NCBI GenBank assembly: GCA_025361465.1
Contig: JANYAG010000023.1
Coordinates: forward strand, 1-15,576
Direction of reading: 5' to 3'
From: Gemmatimonadota bacterium
Lineage (GTDB): Bacteria; Gemmatimonadota; Gemmatimonadetes; Gemmatimonadales; GWC2-71-9
Length of the DNA: 15,576 nucleotides
Below are positions 1 to 7,371 of the stretch, in pieces; within the stretch, counting starts at the first letter, position 1; each line of letters starts with the position of its first letter. The position numbers and the translations under genes were made by a program. The notes under the pieces were generated by a model. The model did no database searches and was not told where the DNA came from. It saw only the letters and a list, made by a program, of their open reading frames with translations.

Positions 1-57
1 CCGTTCACCGTTCACCGTTCACCGTTCACCGTTCACCGTTCACCGTTCACCGTTCAC
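1..57. repeat. Heptanucleotide tandem repeat (CGTTCAC)n, at least 8 copies
   Basis: After one leading c, eight perfect copies of CGTTCAC run from 2 to 57. The array begins at the window edge, so the true copy number may be higher. It ends 12 bases before the ATG of the TetR-type gene. On the + strand no phase of the repeat contains a stop codon, so the regulator's frame stays open back to the edge, but the repeat offers no ATG, GTG or TTG start. In that frame it would read as a seven-residue period P-F-T-V-H-R-S. It may be a simple minisatellite, or a variable spacer in the regulator's promoter or leader. Confidence 0.97.
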
Positions 58-69
58 CAAACCATCCTC

Positions 70-654
70 ATGCCCCGTACCACGTACCACCATGGCGACC
101 TTCGCAGCGCCTTGCTTGCGGCCGGGCGTGAGGCGCTCCGAGCGGGTCAGCTTGAGTCACTTTCGCTCCGAGAACTCAGCCGGGCGGTCGGGGTCACCCC
201 GACGGCAGCCTACCGCCACTTCCGTGACAAGGAGGAGTTGCTCGAGGGCATCGCGATCGCCGGGTTCGCGGAACTTCGGACAGCCCTGCGTGGCGTCACA
301 CCGAGCGGTGGGGGGAGCCCGTCGCTGGAAGCGCTGGTCGTCGGCTACCGCACCTTTGCCCAAGATCATCCCCATCTGATGAAGCTGATGTACCAGCCGC
401 GGTCTCAAACCGGCGGAAGCCGGTCGCAGCTTGCGGACGCGGCGGGTGAGTGCCTGGCCGAATTCGTTGCCGCCGTGGCGGAACGAGCGGCCGGCGACGA
501 TCCGGAGGCGGCTATTCGCGCTGCGGTCGTGGTGTGGTCTACCGTGCACGGCCTGGCGGTGCTGACGGAAGCCAATGCCCTTGTGACCCTCGATCCGTGG
601 ATGTTGCCCAGTGCCAAGGATCTCGCGGCGCTGGGAGGTCGCGTTCGCCGCTGA
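70..654 (+). CDS. TetR/AcrR-family transcriptional regulator with WHG-type C-terminal domain
   Basis: This is a predicted cytoplasmic DNA-binding repressor of 194 residues, a normal length for the family. The N-terminus has the typical YHHGDLRSALL start of helix 1. The helix-turn-helix lies at about residues 34-53 (LRELSRAVGVTPTAAYRHF), followed by the usual KEELLEGIA helix. Near residues 156-161 is WSTVHG, the hallmark of the WHG C-terminal ligand-binding domain found in many TetR proteins. The ATG at 70 is the first start available and leaves a complete N-terminal arm. No Shine-Dalgarno is visible; the start lies just after the heptamer repeat. The ligand and targets cannot be read from the sequence. 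The downstream neighbour is convergent, so a target may lie to the left, outside the window. Confidence 0.93.
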   Translation: MPRTTYHHGDLRSALLAAGREALRAGQLESLSLRELSRAVGVTPTAAYRHFRDKEELLEGIAIAGFAELRTALRGVTPSGGGSPSLEALVVGYRTFAQDHPHLMKLMYQPRSQTGGSRSQLADAAGECLAEFVAAVAERAAGDDPEAAIRAAVVVWSTVHGLAVLTEANALVTLDPWMLPSAKDLAALGGRVRR

Positions 655-672
655 CCAACTGGCTCGTGGATC

Positions 673-1608
673 TCAGCGTGGCTGGCGAATGGCGTGCGCC
701 ACCGCTGCGATCGTCAGGGGAGCGCATCCCTCAGCCCGGTTATTGACCAGGATATAGGCGGGGATTCGCCGATCGAGGGCGGCCTTGGCCAGCGCGGCGA
801 GGTCGGCTCGCAAGGTGGGATTCTCGTCCTGGACGTGGTCGTAGGGCGCGAAGGCGTCGACGGCCTGGGCGTAGCTGCGGCCGCTCCGCAGCAGGGCGCG
901 AGCCACGATGAACGGTGCCGTGATCGAATCGTGCAGCAGCAACTGTTCTCCGATGGCCGGCATTCGTGTCCAGGCGTTGAAGACATGGGCCACCCCGTGA
1001 ACGCGCAAGACGGCGAAGTACTCCGGGGAGAGAAACTCCGCGTTACGCACCTCGACGGCATAGGGCACGTCCTTGGGAATCGCCGCGAAGAAGCGGTCCA
1101 GGTGTCCGGCAAACTCCCCGGGCGTCAAGCCATTCTTGCGCGCGATCGTCTGGAACTCGAACACCAGCGGACCGATGTGCCCGGCGAAGTGCTCGTGCAG
1201 GGGCCCGACCACCTCGTTGGTGAACAGGTCGGCATTCAGCCACTCGGGGTTTGCCTGCCCCCACCGCGCCTGCTCGCGGGGGTTGGCGAACGTGTGCGCC
1301 GTGATCCGGTCCCACACTTTGCTCACGCACTCGAAGCCCACCGGCAGCGCCTCGGCGTAGCTGCGGAGCGTCTTCGCGTTGGGCGGCGCGTAAAAGAAGG
1401 AGTCGATCCCCACCGTTCGGAACAACGGCCACCGGGCATACTCCGCCAGCATCCGCGCGCCTGCCCCGGTGGCCGGATACTCCTTGTCGTAGATCAACCC
1501 GGTCCATCCGGGGTAGGTCCACGAAGAGGTGCCGAACCGGACCAACGGCGAGACTTGCTGGGCCAGTTGGGCGATCGCCTCGGGGCTCGGCCACGACGGA
1601 TGGGTCAT
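673..1608 (-). CDS. DUF72 family protein (YecE-like)
   Basis: This 311-residue protein shows the DUF72 pattern throughout. It has FGTSSWTYPGW near residues 25-35, a 'VGIDSFFYAPP' stretch matching the family's 'EidsTFYrlP' strand, a 'GFECVSKVWDRITAH' segment, and 'ILVNNRAEGCAPLT' at the C-terminus (NNRAEG about 289-294). DUF72 proteins form a TIM-barrel-like fold; their biochemical role is not well established, so no reaction is assigned. There is no signal peptide, so it is probably cytoplasmic. The ATG start is supported by a TACCTT element ending 6 bases upstream, which would give a leaderless message; no SD is seen. The gene ends 18 bp from the convergent TetR gene, with no terminator between them. 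Confidence 0.92.
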   Translation of the reverse strand: MTHPSWPSPEAIAQLAQQVSPLVRFGTSSWTYPGWTGLIYDKEYPATGAGARMLAEYARWPLFRTVGIDSFFYAPPNAKTLRSYAEALPVGFECVSKVWDRITAHTFANPREQARWGQANPEWLNADLFTNEVVGPLHEHFAGHIGPLVFEFQTIARKNGLTPGEFAGHLDRFFAAIPKDVPYAVEVRNAEFLSPEYFAVLRVHGVAHVFNAWTRMPAIGEQLLLHDSITAPFIVARALLRSGRSYAQAVDAFAPYDHVQDENPTLRADLAALAKAALDRRIPAYILVNNRAEGCAPLTIAAVAHAIRQPR

Positions 1609-1670
1609 GGCCGAAAGGTACGGTGCCGAACGACGGTGGCGAAGGAGGGAGCAGGGGGGTAGCGTCCTGC

Positions 1671-2195
1671 ATGTTCCAACTACGGCGCCTTCTGCTCGCG
1701 GGTCTTCTGGTGGTGGCCGGGCGAGGCGATGTCCAGGCCCAGGGGGCGCCCGGCTGGGTGCGGTGGAGCGATTCCGGAATCGTCGTGCGCTTCCCGCGTT
1801 CGATGTCGCCCGATTCCATCTCCAGAGAGATGCGGGTGGCGGATCGATTCTCGGGGTACGAGTGGCGGGTGATCTTCATGGATGGCAATCGGGCCCTGTT
1901 GTCGGCCCTGGTCGTCGCGCCGGACGATTCCCTGGCGCTGCACCCCATCCGCACCATCGCCGACGCGTATCGGCTGGGCGACCTGCGTCAGTGCGCACGC
2001 GACGCTGAGGTGCTCGCGTGCGACCGTCCGGCGCGCGGACTCGTGCGCGACATCGATGGCCAGCTCGAGATCGGGATCATGGACAGTCGCTGGATTGCGG
2101 CAGCGCTCGGCGCCCGGGACCCGAAGATGCGGCTGATGGTCAAGCGCAACCGCGAAGAACTCTGGACCGAAGAGTATCCCCTCACCGGGCACTAG
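1671..2195 (+). CDS. Small exported protein of unknown function
   Basis: I do not recognise a family. The 174-residue product starts MFQLRRLLLAGLLVVAGRG, with a positive N-terminus and hydrophobic core, then an A-Q-A-Q cleavage-type region. This is a clear signal peptide, so the mature protein of about 150 residues is probably periplasmic or secreted. A longer in-frame start (GTG at 1623) exists but would put a Gly-rich, non-hydrophobic leader before the signal, so 1671 is preferred. The mature part is mixed alpha/beta with two Cys close together near 'QCARDAEVLACDRP', possibly a disulfide. The C-terminus (KRNREELWTEEYPLTGH) is polar. It is divergent from the DUF72 gene (62 bp apart) and shares stop-codon bases with the convergent YceI-like gene. 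Confidence 0.78.
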   Translation: MFQLRRLLLAGLLVVAGRGDVQAQGAPGWVRWSDSGIVVRFPRSMSPDSISREMRVADRFSGYEWRVIFMDGNRALLSALVVAPDDSLALHPIRTIADAYRLGDLRQCARDAEVLACDRPARGLVRDIDGQLEIGIMDSRWIAAALGARDPKMRLMVKRNREELWTEEYPLTGH

Positions 2196-2878
2196 GGTTT
2201 CGTCGTCGTGTCCCTGACGAAGTGGAAGTCGTATTCGAGCCTGAGGTTGTCCTCGAGCTTGATCACCATGAACGCCGATGGGACGGGCATTCCGAGGTCC
2301 CCAAACTTCAGCGCGATCTTCGCCGTGCCCCGCCAGTCGCCGTTGTTGACCGTGGCAGTCACCTGCCAGGTCACCGGTCTCGTGAGGGTGCGCACGGTCA
2401 GGTTGCCGAGCAACTCGAAGCTGAACTGTCCGTTGGCCGGGAACTTGGCGGGAACGCCGCGTAGTGCGGTGATGGCCAGTTCGACCTTGGGATACTTGTC
2501 GGTTTCCAGCGCATCGGTCTTCAGGTAGCGGTCGCGATTGGCGCGATCGCTCTTCAGAGTGGTGACGTCAACGGAGATCCTCGACGCGGCAGGAATCACC
2601 GACCCCTTGGCGTCGAGCACAACGGCGCCGGTCATCGCGCTGGTCTTCCCGACCGCGTCGTAGGGGAAGTCGATCCCGACCAATTCCTCACGAACGAGAT
2701 ACCGCGCCTCATTGCCATCGGTGGCGAGGACGTAGCGGGTTGGCGGGGCGGCCGGAGCCTTGGCCACCGCCCCGACGGGTGCCCGGGTCACCGGGGCCTT
2801 CCTGGTCACCACCTGGGCGTGGAGGAGGGTGGGGACCAGGATCGCAACACCGATTGCTCCGGCCAGCTTGCGCTCCAT
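2192..2878 (-). CDS. Exported YceI-family (lipocalin-like) protein
   Basis: The 228-residue product has a signal peptide (MERKLAGAIGVAILVPTLLHAQ), a short Ala/Pro-rich spacer, and a YceI-like beta-barrel over about residues 40-228. Family features include 'GKTSAMTGAVVLDAKG', 'SRISVDVTTLKSDRANRDRYL', 'TDKYPKVELAIT' and a terminal 'LEYDFHFVRD' strand. YceI proteins are periplasmic barrels that bind isoprenoid-type lipids; the ligand here is unknown. The ATG at 2878 is chosen because a GGGAG lies 8 bases upstream and the signal peptide begins there. In-frame ATGs farther upstream would add a non-hydrophobic extension. The gene is divergent from the secreted protein at 3015 (136 bp between starts). 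Its TAG shares a CTAG with the stop of the opposing gene. Confidence 0.88.
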   Translation of the reverse strand: MERKLAGAIGVAILVPTLLHAQVVTRKAPVTRAPVGAVAKAPAAPPTRYVLATDGNEARYLVREELVGIDFPYDAVGKTSAMTGAVVLDAKGSVIPAASRISVDVTTLKSDRANRDRYLKTDALETDKYPKVELAITALRGVPAKFPANGQFSFELLGNLTVRTLTRPVTWQVTATVNNGDWRGTAKIALKFGDLGMPVPSAFMVIKLEDNLRLEYDFHFVRDTTTKP

Positions 2879-3002
2879 TGCGTCCACTCCCATGGGCATG
2901 GTGCCGTCGCCCGGCAAGGATTCCGGGAAAGATCATCGGATATACGGCCGCCCCCCTGCCGGGGTTGATCCGGGGATACCTTTGGTCCCGTACCCCCTGC
3001 CC

Positions 3003-3007
3003 AGGAG
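3003..3007 (+). promoter_or_regulatory. Shine-Dalgarno AGGAG deciding the GTG start at 3015
   Basis: AGGAG sits 7 bases before a GTG that immediately precedes the signal peptide. This places translation start at 3015 rather than at ATGs farther upstream, which would add about 85 residues overlapping the divergent YceI gene and its promoter region. Confidence 0.85.
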
Positions 3008-3014
3008 ATCGCCC

Positions 3015-3977
3015 GTGTCGCGCCTCACTGCCTTCCTGCCCCGCGTGCTCAGCGCCGCCATCCTTGCCGTGCCCGTCACCCTGGCCGCGCAGGCCGGGGT
3101 GGTGGTCGAGCAACACACCACCTTCAACATCGCCAAGCTCACCAGCGGCGATCTCCAGCAGACCGTGTCCATTCTGGGGGCAGATCGCGCCAAGACCGTC
3201 ACCACGGGAAAGTCCAAGGTGCTGATCATGTCGGTCGACGCGAGCGGCACCGAAATCACGCGACTCGACCAGGACCAGACCATCAGGGTGAATGACAAGA
3301 AGAAGACGTACACCGTCAAGTCACTCGCCGAGGAGCGGGCGGAACTGCTGAAACAGCAGCAGGACGTCGCCAAGTCGGCCGCGGAGTCAAAGGAGAAGGA
3401 CGACGTGCGTCTCTATGCCGTGCTCGATGAGGCGAAGCGCACGGGTGAGAAGCAGGTCATCAACGGCTTCTCGGCAGAGCAGGCGATGATCAAGATCACG
3501 GTCTTTGCCGAGAACACGAAGACCAAGGAGAAGGGCGTCACCTTCCACATCACCGCCGACATGTGGTTTGATCCCAGCCAGGGTGAAGCAGGGCGCGTGA
3601 GCCACGCGTTCTATGCGGCGCGGGTGAAGGCGCTCGGCATTGATCCGAGCATGGCGGGCAATCCATACGCCAAGTGGCTCGACAACGTCAACGTCGAAAT
3701 GGCGAAGATGTCGGGGTATCCCATCCGGACGACGATCACCTTTGAAGGGGTCGCGGATACCACGGCGGCCAAGCCGAAGAACGACGAGGCCCCGCCGCCC
3801 ACCAGCATTGGCGGCGCCCTGGGCGGCATGTTCGGCAAGAAGAAGAGCGCCCCGGCTCCGGCGAGTCCGCACGGCGGGCCGGTGCTGTTCACGTCGACCA
3901 CCGAAGTGCTCTCGATCTCCACGAAGGCGCCGGCCGCTTCGGAGTTCGAGATTCCGGCGGGGTATGTCAAGAAATAA
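3015..3977 (+). CDS. Secreted protein of unknown function (DUF4412-like impression)
   Basis: The product has 320 residues from the GTG start. The N-terminus (SRLTAFLPRVLSAAILAVPVTLAAQAG) is a signal peptide, so the protein is exported. The mature part begins 'VVVEQHTTFNIAKLTSGDLQQTVSI' and has strands that discuss well with a soluble periplasmic beta fold, then a Lys/Glu-rich helical stretch (LAEERAELLKQQQDVAKSA). There is a 'MWFDP' segment, and a low-complexity tract near residues 260-290 (APPPTSIGGALGGMFGKKK). It ends 'FEIPAGYVKK'. The start, 'WFDP' segment, Gly/Lys tract and 'IPAGY' ending recall exported DUF4412-type proteins, but this is a weak resemblance and no function is assigned. 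It converges on the next gene with only 3 bp between stops. Confidence 0.85.
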   Translation: MSRLTAFLPRVLSAAILAVPVTLAAQAGVVVEQHTTFNIAKLTSGDLQQTVSILGADRAKTVTTGKSKVLIMSVDASGTEITRLDQDQTIRVNDKKKTYTVKSLAEERAELLKQQQDVAKSAAESKEKDDVRLYAVLDEAKRTGEKQVINGFSAEQAMIKITVFAENTKTKEKGVTFHITADMWFDPSQGEAGRVSHAFYAARVKALGIDPSMAGNPYAKWLDNVNVEMAKMSGYPIRTTITFEGVADTTAAKPKNDEAPPPTSIGGALGGMFGKKKSAPAPASPHGGPVLFTSTTEVLSISTKAPAASEFEIPAGYVKK

Positions 3978-3980
3978 GCG

Positions 3981-5645
3981 TCAATCCACCAGCAGCGTGG
4001 TTTCCCTCCTCACCATGGTGCCGCTGACTTCGTCCATGACCAGGAGCTGGAGCCGGTAGCTCCCTGGGAGGAGGGACGAGATGGAGAGGGTTCGCGAGAA
4101 CTCGTTGAGCCCGAGTTTTGACGCGGCATCCCAGGTGTCCTGCGTGGTGGGAACGTTCTCGACGACGCCGTCGGAGACCCGACGGAGCACGGCGACGAGC
4201 TTGAGTCGGGGGCGGGCGATCTCGCTCCACAGCTGGAAGAACAGCAGGGCGGGCGTGGTGCGTCTGACATGACCAAGCGGTGCGAGTACCTCCGGGCCAC
4301 CCTGCTTCCGCGCCGAATCCGGTGGCACGAACCTGATCAAGAGATCGGACAGTTGGACTGGGCCCGAGCCGACGGGCGCGTGCCGGTCGTCCGCTGCGCG
4401 CCCGCGCCGTATCTCCGATTGCGAGACGTGAATGGCCCAGCTCGTTACGCCCCGTGATGTCGGGATCACCACCCGGCCGATGGCGAATACCGTCGGCGAG
4501 GCAGCCGCCGGAAACCGGAGCTGCCGTCGAACGGTGGTGTCGCCCCAGCGGTGTGCCCCCTCATCCCAGGTGTGAATCGACACCTCGACGTCCGCGAAGC
4601 GACCGGCCTTGTCCTTTCCGGTGGCCAGGTCCCCGATCCGGACGCCGAACGCAATCAGGGCGATGGGCTCCCCGGTCACCGCATCCCAGAGCTGGCTGAA
4701 ACGCGCCGCCGTCCTGATGATGGCCTCGCCGGTGGGGCCCGGCAGCGCGCAATCGAGCGGAAACTCCGGTGTGCACCACCAGGCCAGCGAGCGGCCTCCG
4801 CCGATCCGGCTTCCCGCCAGTTGTCGCGCGAGGCGCGAGGCATAGGTCGCCGATTGATAGATCTTGTTCGGGAAGAGCGAATCCCTGAGCCAGGCACTTC
4901 GCCCCGAATCGGGGACCGCCAGCCAGCGCGCCCAGTTGGCCTCGGAGAAGAAGGGGAAGAGCAGCTCGTTCATTGCGCTCGAATCATGAGCCGCCAGGGC
5001 GGCGCGCTCGAACAGGGTGGTCGCACCCGCGTCATCACGATCCGCGGCGCTCACCTGTGCCAGCCGGAGCATGTGCCAGGTGGAATCCTGTCCCAGCTGC
5101 AAGGCCCGATTGCTGCAGTCCCGCGCGGTGGCAATGTCGCCTACCGAGATCTGCAGGCGGGTGCAGGCGCGGAGCACCGCCGGCGATGTCACTCCCGACC
5201 GTACGGCACGGTGAAGCGCCGTGGCGAGGTCATCCAGCAGCATCGCCTTCGTGCCGGTGGGTTCTGCGGTTGCCTGTTGCGACAGCGCCGCGAGGAGTCC
5301 GGCCGCCACGGTATCCGTGGGCCGCGCGGCGAGCGCCTTGAGCAAGAGATCCATCGCGTCGTTGGCTTCGGCCGCATCGATCGGCTTGCGGATATTGCCG
5401 TCGTGATCGAGGCTGGCGTTGAGCGCCAGCAGGGCGCGGGCGCAGCCGAGTGATCCCCAGACACCAACGGGCGGCTGTTTGGCCGAGGCGGAATCGGCGA
5501 GCTGGTGTTCGAGCTTGACGAGTCTCGCATGGTCTTGCGGGGACGCCATCGGACACAGCCGCTGGATGTCATGCGCCGCGGTTTCAGGTCGCTCGAGGAC
5601 AACGAGCGTCTGCAGTTGTGCCAGCAGGATCAGCGTGTGGACCAC
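3981..5645 (-). CDS. Large protein of unknown function, helical-repeat N-terminal half and beta-rich C-terminal half
   Basis: The product has 554 residues. The GTG at 5645 is the first usable start after an in-frame TGA; the leader VHTLILLAQLQTLVVL is hydrophobic but short and lacks positive residues, so export is likely but not certain. About residues 90-240 are Ala-rich paired helices resembling TPR repeats (for example 'AVLRACTRLQISVGDIATAR'). Next comes a segment 'NWARWLAVPDSGRSAWLRDS', faintly like the region before GWxTD domains, but no GWxTD motif is present. The last 80 residues form a beta sandwich-like tail (LLPGSYRLQLLVMDEVSG). I cannot name a family. It may be a cell-envelope protein in which TPRs scaffold a partner. 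It is divergent from the APC permease with 77 bp between starts. Confidence 0.8.
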   Translation of the reverse strand: MVHTLILLAQLQTLVVLERPETAAHDIQRLCPMASPQDHARLVKLEHQLADSASAKQPPVGVWGSLGCARALLALNASLDHDGNIRKPIDAAEANDAMDLLLKALAARPTDTVAAGLLAALSQQATAEPTGTKAMLLDDLATALHRAVRSGVTSPAVLRACTRLQISVGDIATARDCSNRALQLGQDSTWHMLRLAQVSAADRDDAGATTLFERAALAAHDSSAMNELLFPFFSEANWARWLAVPDSGRSAWLRDSLFPNKIYQSATYASRLARQLAGSRIGGGRSLAWWCTPEFPLDCALPGPTGEAIIRTAARFSQLWDAVTGEPIALIAFGVRIGDLATGKDKAGRFADVEVSIHTWDEGAHRWGDTTVRRQLRFPAAASPTVFAIGRVVIPTSRGVTSWAIHVSQSEIRRGRAADDRHAPVGSGPVQLSDLLIRFVPPDSARKQGGPEVLAPLGHVRRTTPALLFFQLWSEIARPRLKLVAVLRRVSDGVVENVPTTQDTWDAASKLGLNEFSRTLSISSLLPGSYRLQLLVMDEVSGTMVRRETTLLVD

Positions 5646-5722
5646 GTGGACGATCGACCCCTGAAGGGCGTGGGATCAGGCGCGCAACTCGTGTGAAGGT
5701 AGCCGAAGGGTATCTTCTGTCC
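5646..5722. promoter_or_regulatory. Short divergent promoter region
   Basis: These 77 bp separate the starts of the 554-residue protein (-) and the APC permease (+). The + strand has TATCTT at 5711-5716, ending 6 bases before the permease ATG. The - strand has TACCTT (5696-5701) and TACCCT (5707-5712). All fit a TAnnnT -10 pattern seen upstream of other genes in this window. The + and - elements overlap at 5711-5712, so polymerase binding for the two genes could be mutually exclusive. No convincing -35 is seen for either direction. Confidence 0.45.
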
Positions 5723-7291
5723 ATGCCACCGACCACCGCGGAATTGCCTCATGGTTCAGCCCCCGGCCGCAAGGGACTGAAGGACGGCTCGCTCGGGCTG
5801 GTGTCGAGCATCGTGATCGGGATGGCGTCCACCGCGCCGGCCTACAGCCTGGCCGCGAGCTTCGGCCTGGTGGTGGCCAGCAGTGGTGCGCTGCTCGCCG
5901 GGGTGAAGGCCCCGTCGATCATCCTGCTCGCGTTCATACCGATGTATTGCATCGCTGCGGCCTACCAGGAAATGAACCGGGCCGAGCCGGACTGTGGCAC
6001 GACGTTCACATGGGCCAGTCGAGCCATGGGGCCATGGGTCGGCTGGATGGGCGGTTGGGGCATCATCGCTGCCGGCGTCATCGTGATGGCGAATCTGGCG
6101 CAGATCGCGGGTTCCTACACTTTCCATCTCCTTGGCGAAATCGGATTCGCTCAGGCCGGCACCCTCGGGCAAAGCGGGTCGTGGTCGACCGCGGCGGGGC
6201 TCGTGTGGATTGCTGGCATGACCTGGATCTGTCACCGGGGCATCGAGGTGTCGGCCCGGGTTCAGTACGCCCTGCTAGGAATCGAACTGGTCGTCCTGAC
6301 GATCTTCGCGGTGACCGCGTTCTGGAAGGTCTACACCGGCACGGCGGAGGCGTATTCGCTCACGCCGCGGTGGTCGTGGTTCAGTCCCGTCGGGCTCGAC
6401 TTCAGCACGGTGATCGCGCCGGCGCTGCTCACCGCGGCCTTCATCTACTGGGGCTGGGACACGGCGGTGGCCTGCAACGAGGAAACCGTCGATCCCGCCA
6501 CGACCCCCGGCCGCGCCGCCATCATCGCCACCATGCTGCTGCTCGTGACCTACACGCTGGTCAGCGTGGCCGCGATCGCCTTCGCCGGAGTCGGCACTCT
6601 GGGAAGTGGCCTGGGCAATCCCGCGAACTCCGGCGACGTGTTCGGCGCCATCGGGCCGGACCTGTTCGGTACCAGCCTGCCGGGGAAAATCGGCATTGTC
6701 CTGCTTTCGGTGTCCATCCTCACCTCGGCATCCGCGTCTACCCAGACCACCATTCTTCCCATCGCTCGCACGGCCCTGTCGATGGCGGCGCACCGCGCCA
6801 TCCCGAGACGGTTCGCCGAGATCCACCAGCGGTTTCTCACCCCCACGTGGGCCACGATTGGAACGGGTGTCGTCTCGGCGGTCTTCTATCTCCTCTTCAC
6901 GCTCGTCAGCACCAGCCTGCTCACTGCGCTGCTCGGCTCGGTCGGCCTGATGATCGCCTTCTACTACGGCCTGACCGGGTTTGTTTGTGCCTGGTATTAC
7001 CGCAGGACCTTCATGCGATCCGGGCGTGATTTCGTGATGCGGTTCCTGTTGCCCCTGCTCGGCGGCATCGAGCTCTTCGTCGCGTTCTTCTACGCACTCA
7101 GGGTGTATGCGGCCGCTGACTGGCTGCGTGATGGCCGAGGCCGCCCTGTCACCATCCTCGGGATCGGTGCCGTGGCGGTGGTCGGGGTCGGGGCCCTGGC
7201 CGTTGGCCTCGCGCTGATGCTGATCCAGCGCGCTACCGCCCGCGAGTTCTTCGACGGCGGGGCACTGCCGGTGATGCGCCATGACGGATGA
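5723..7291 (+). CDS. APC-family amino acid/polyamine permease
   Basis: This inner-membrane secondary transporter of 522 residues has about 12 hydrophobic segments. After a short soluble N-terminus (ending 'GRKGLKDGSLG'), TM1 carries the unwound-helix type sequence 'IGMASTAPAYSLAASFG'. TM3 follows 'TFTWASRAMGPWVGWMGGW'. TM6 is in 'PALLTAAFIYWGWDTAVACNEE', a typical APC substrate-site helix. The 'PATTPGRAAIIATMLLLVTYTLVSVAA' stretch and 'SVSILTSASASTQTTILPIART' are also usual in this family. The substrate cannot be called. The ATG at 5723 is preferred over in-frame codons upstream, which would overlap the divergent gene and add a polar, Arg-rich leader. A weak GAAGGG lies 12 bases upstream; the TATCTT position suggests a leaderless message. 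It ends 2 bp before the PTS promoter. Confidence 0.92.
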   Translation: MPPTTAELPHGSAPGRKGLKDGSLGLVSSIVIGMASTAPAYSLAASFGLVVASSGALLAGVKAPSIILLAFIPMYCIAAAYQEMNRAEPDCGTTFTWASRAMGPWVGWMGGWGIIAAGVIVMANLAQIAGSYTFHLLGEIGFAQAGTLGQSGSWSTAAGLVWIAGMTWICHRGIEVSARVQYALLGIELVVLTIFAVTAFWKVYTGTAEAYSLTPRWSWFSPVGLDFSTVIAPALLTAAFIYWGWDTAVACNEETVDPATTPGRAAIIATMLLLVTYTLVSVAAIAFAGVGTLGSGLGNPANSGDVFGAIGPDLFGTSLPGKIGIVLLSVSILTSASASTQTTILPIARTALSMAAHRAIPRRFAEIHQRFLTPTWATIGTGVVSAVFYLLFTLVSTSLLTALLGSVGLMIAFYYGLTGFVCAWYYRRTFMRSGRDFVMRFLLPLLGGIELFVAFFYALRVYAAADWLRDGRGRPVTILGIGAVAVVGVGALAVGLALMLIQRATAREFFDGGALPVMRHDG

Positions 7292-7293
7292 GC

Positions 7294-7322
7294 TTGCTCC
7301 GGGCATGGGGACACCGTACCCT
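7294..7322 (+). promoter_or_regulatory. Sigma-70-type promoter for the PTS operon
   Basis: TTGCTC (7294-7299) and TACCCT (7317-7322) are separated by exactly 17 bases, matching housekeeping sigma spacing. Transcription would begin near 7329, giving a leader of about 42 bases before the EIIC ATG. The promoter starts right after the permease stop codon (7289-7291), so the PTS genes can be expressed separately from the permease. I see no clear operator around it. Confidence 0.6.
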
Positions 7323-7371
7323 TGACCTGTCGCGATTGAAACCTGGCCACCCATCTCCCTCGATCCTTCCC

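Noticed and set aside
1..57. CRISPR array
   Set aside because: The units are 7 bases and contiguous with no spacers.
694..1662. 322-codon + strand open frame opposite the DUF72 gene
   Set aside because: It is the complement of a strong DUF72 match, is rich in Gly/Arg with no recognisable domain, and arises from high-GC codon bias.
2760..3014. N-terminal extension of the secreted protein at 3015 by 85 codons
   Set aside because: It would overlap the divergent YceI gene, bury the signal peptide inside the protein, and ignore the well-spaced AGGAG before the GTG at 3015.
4551..5453. 300-codon + strand open frame opposite the 554-residue gene
   Set aside because: Its composition is dominated by Arg, Gly and Glu with no hydrophobic or domain pattern. 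The - strand frame is longer, starts at a plausible GTG and has a hydrophobic leader, TPR-like helices and a beta tail.
6275..7354. 359-codon - strand open frame opposite the APC permease
   Set aside because: It is a highly charged, Gly/Arg/Asp-rich translation opposite a clear membrane transporter, and has no family motif.
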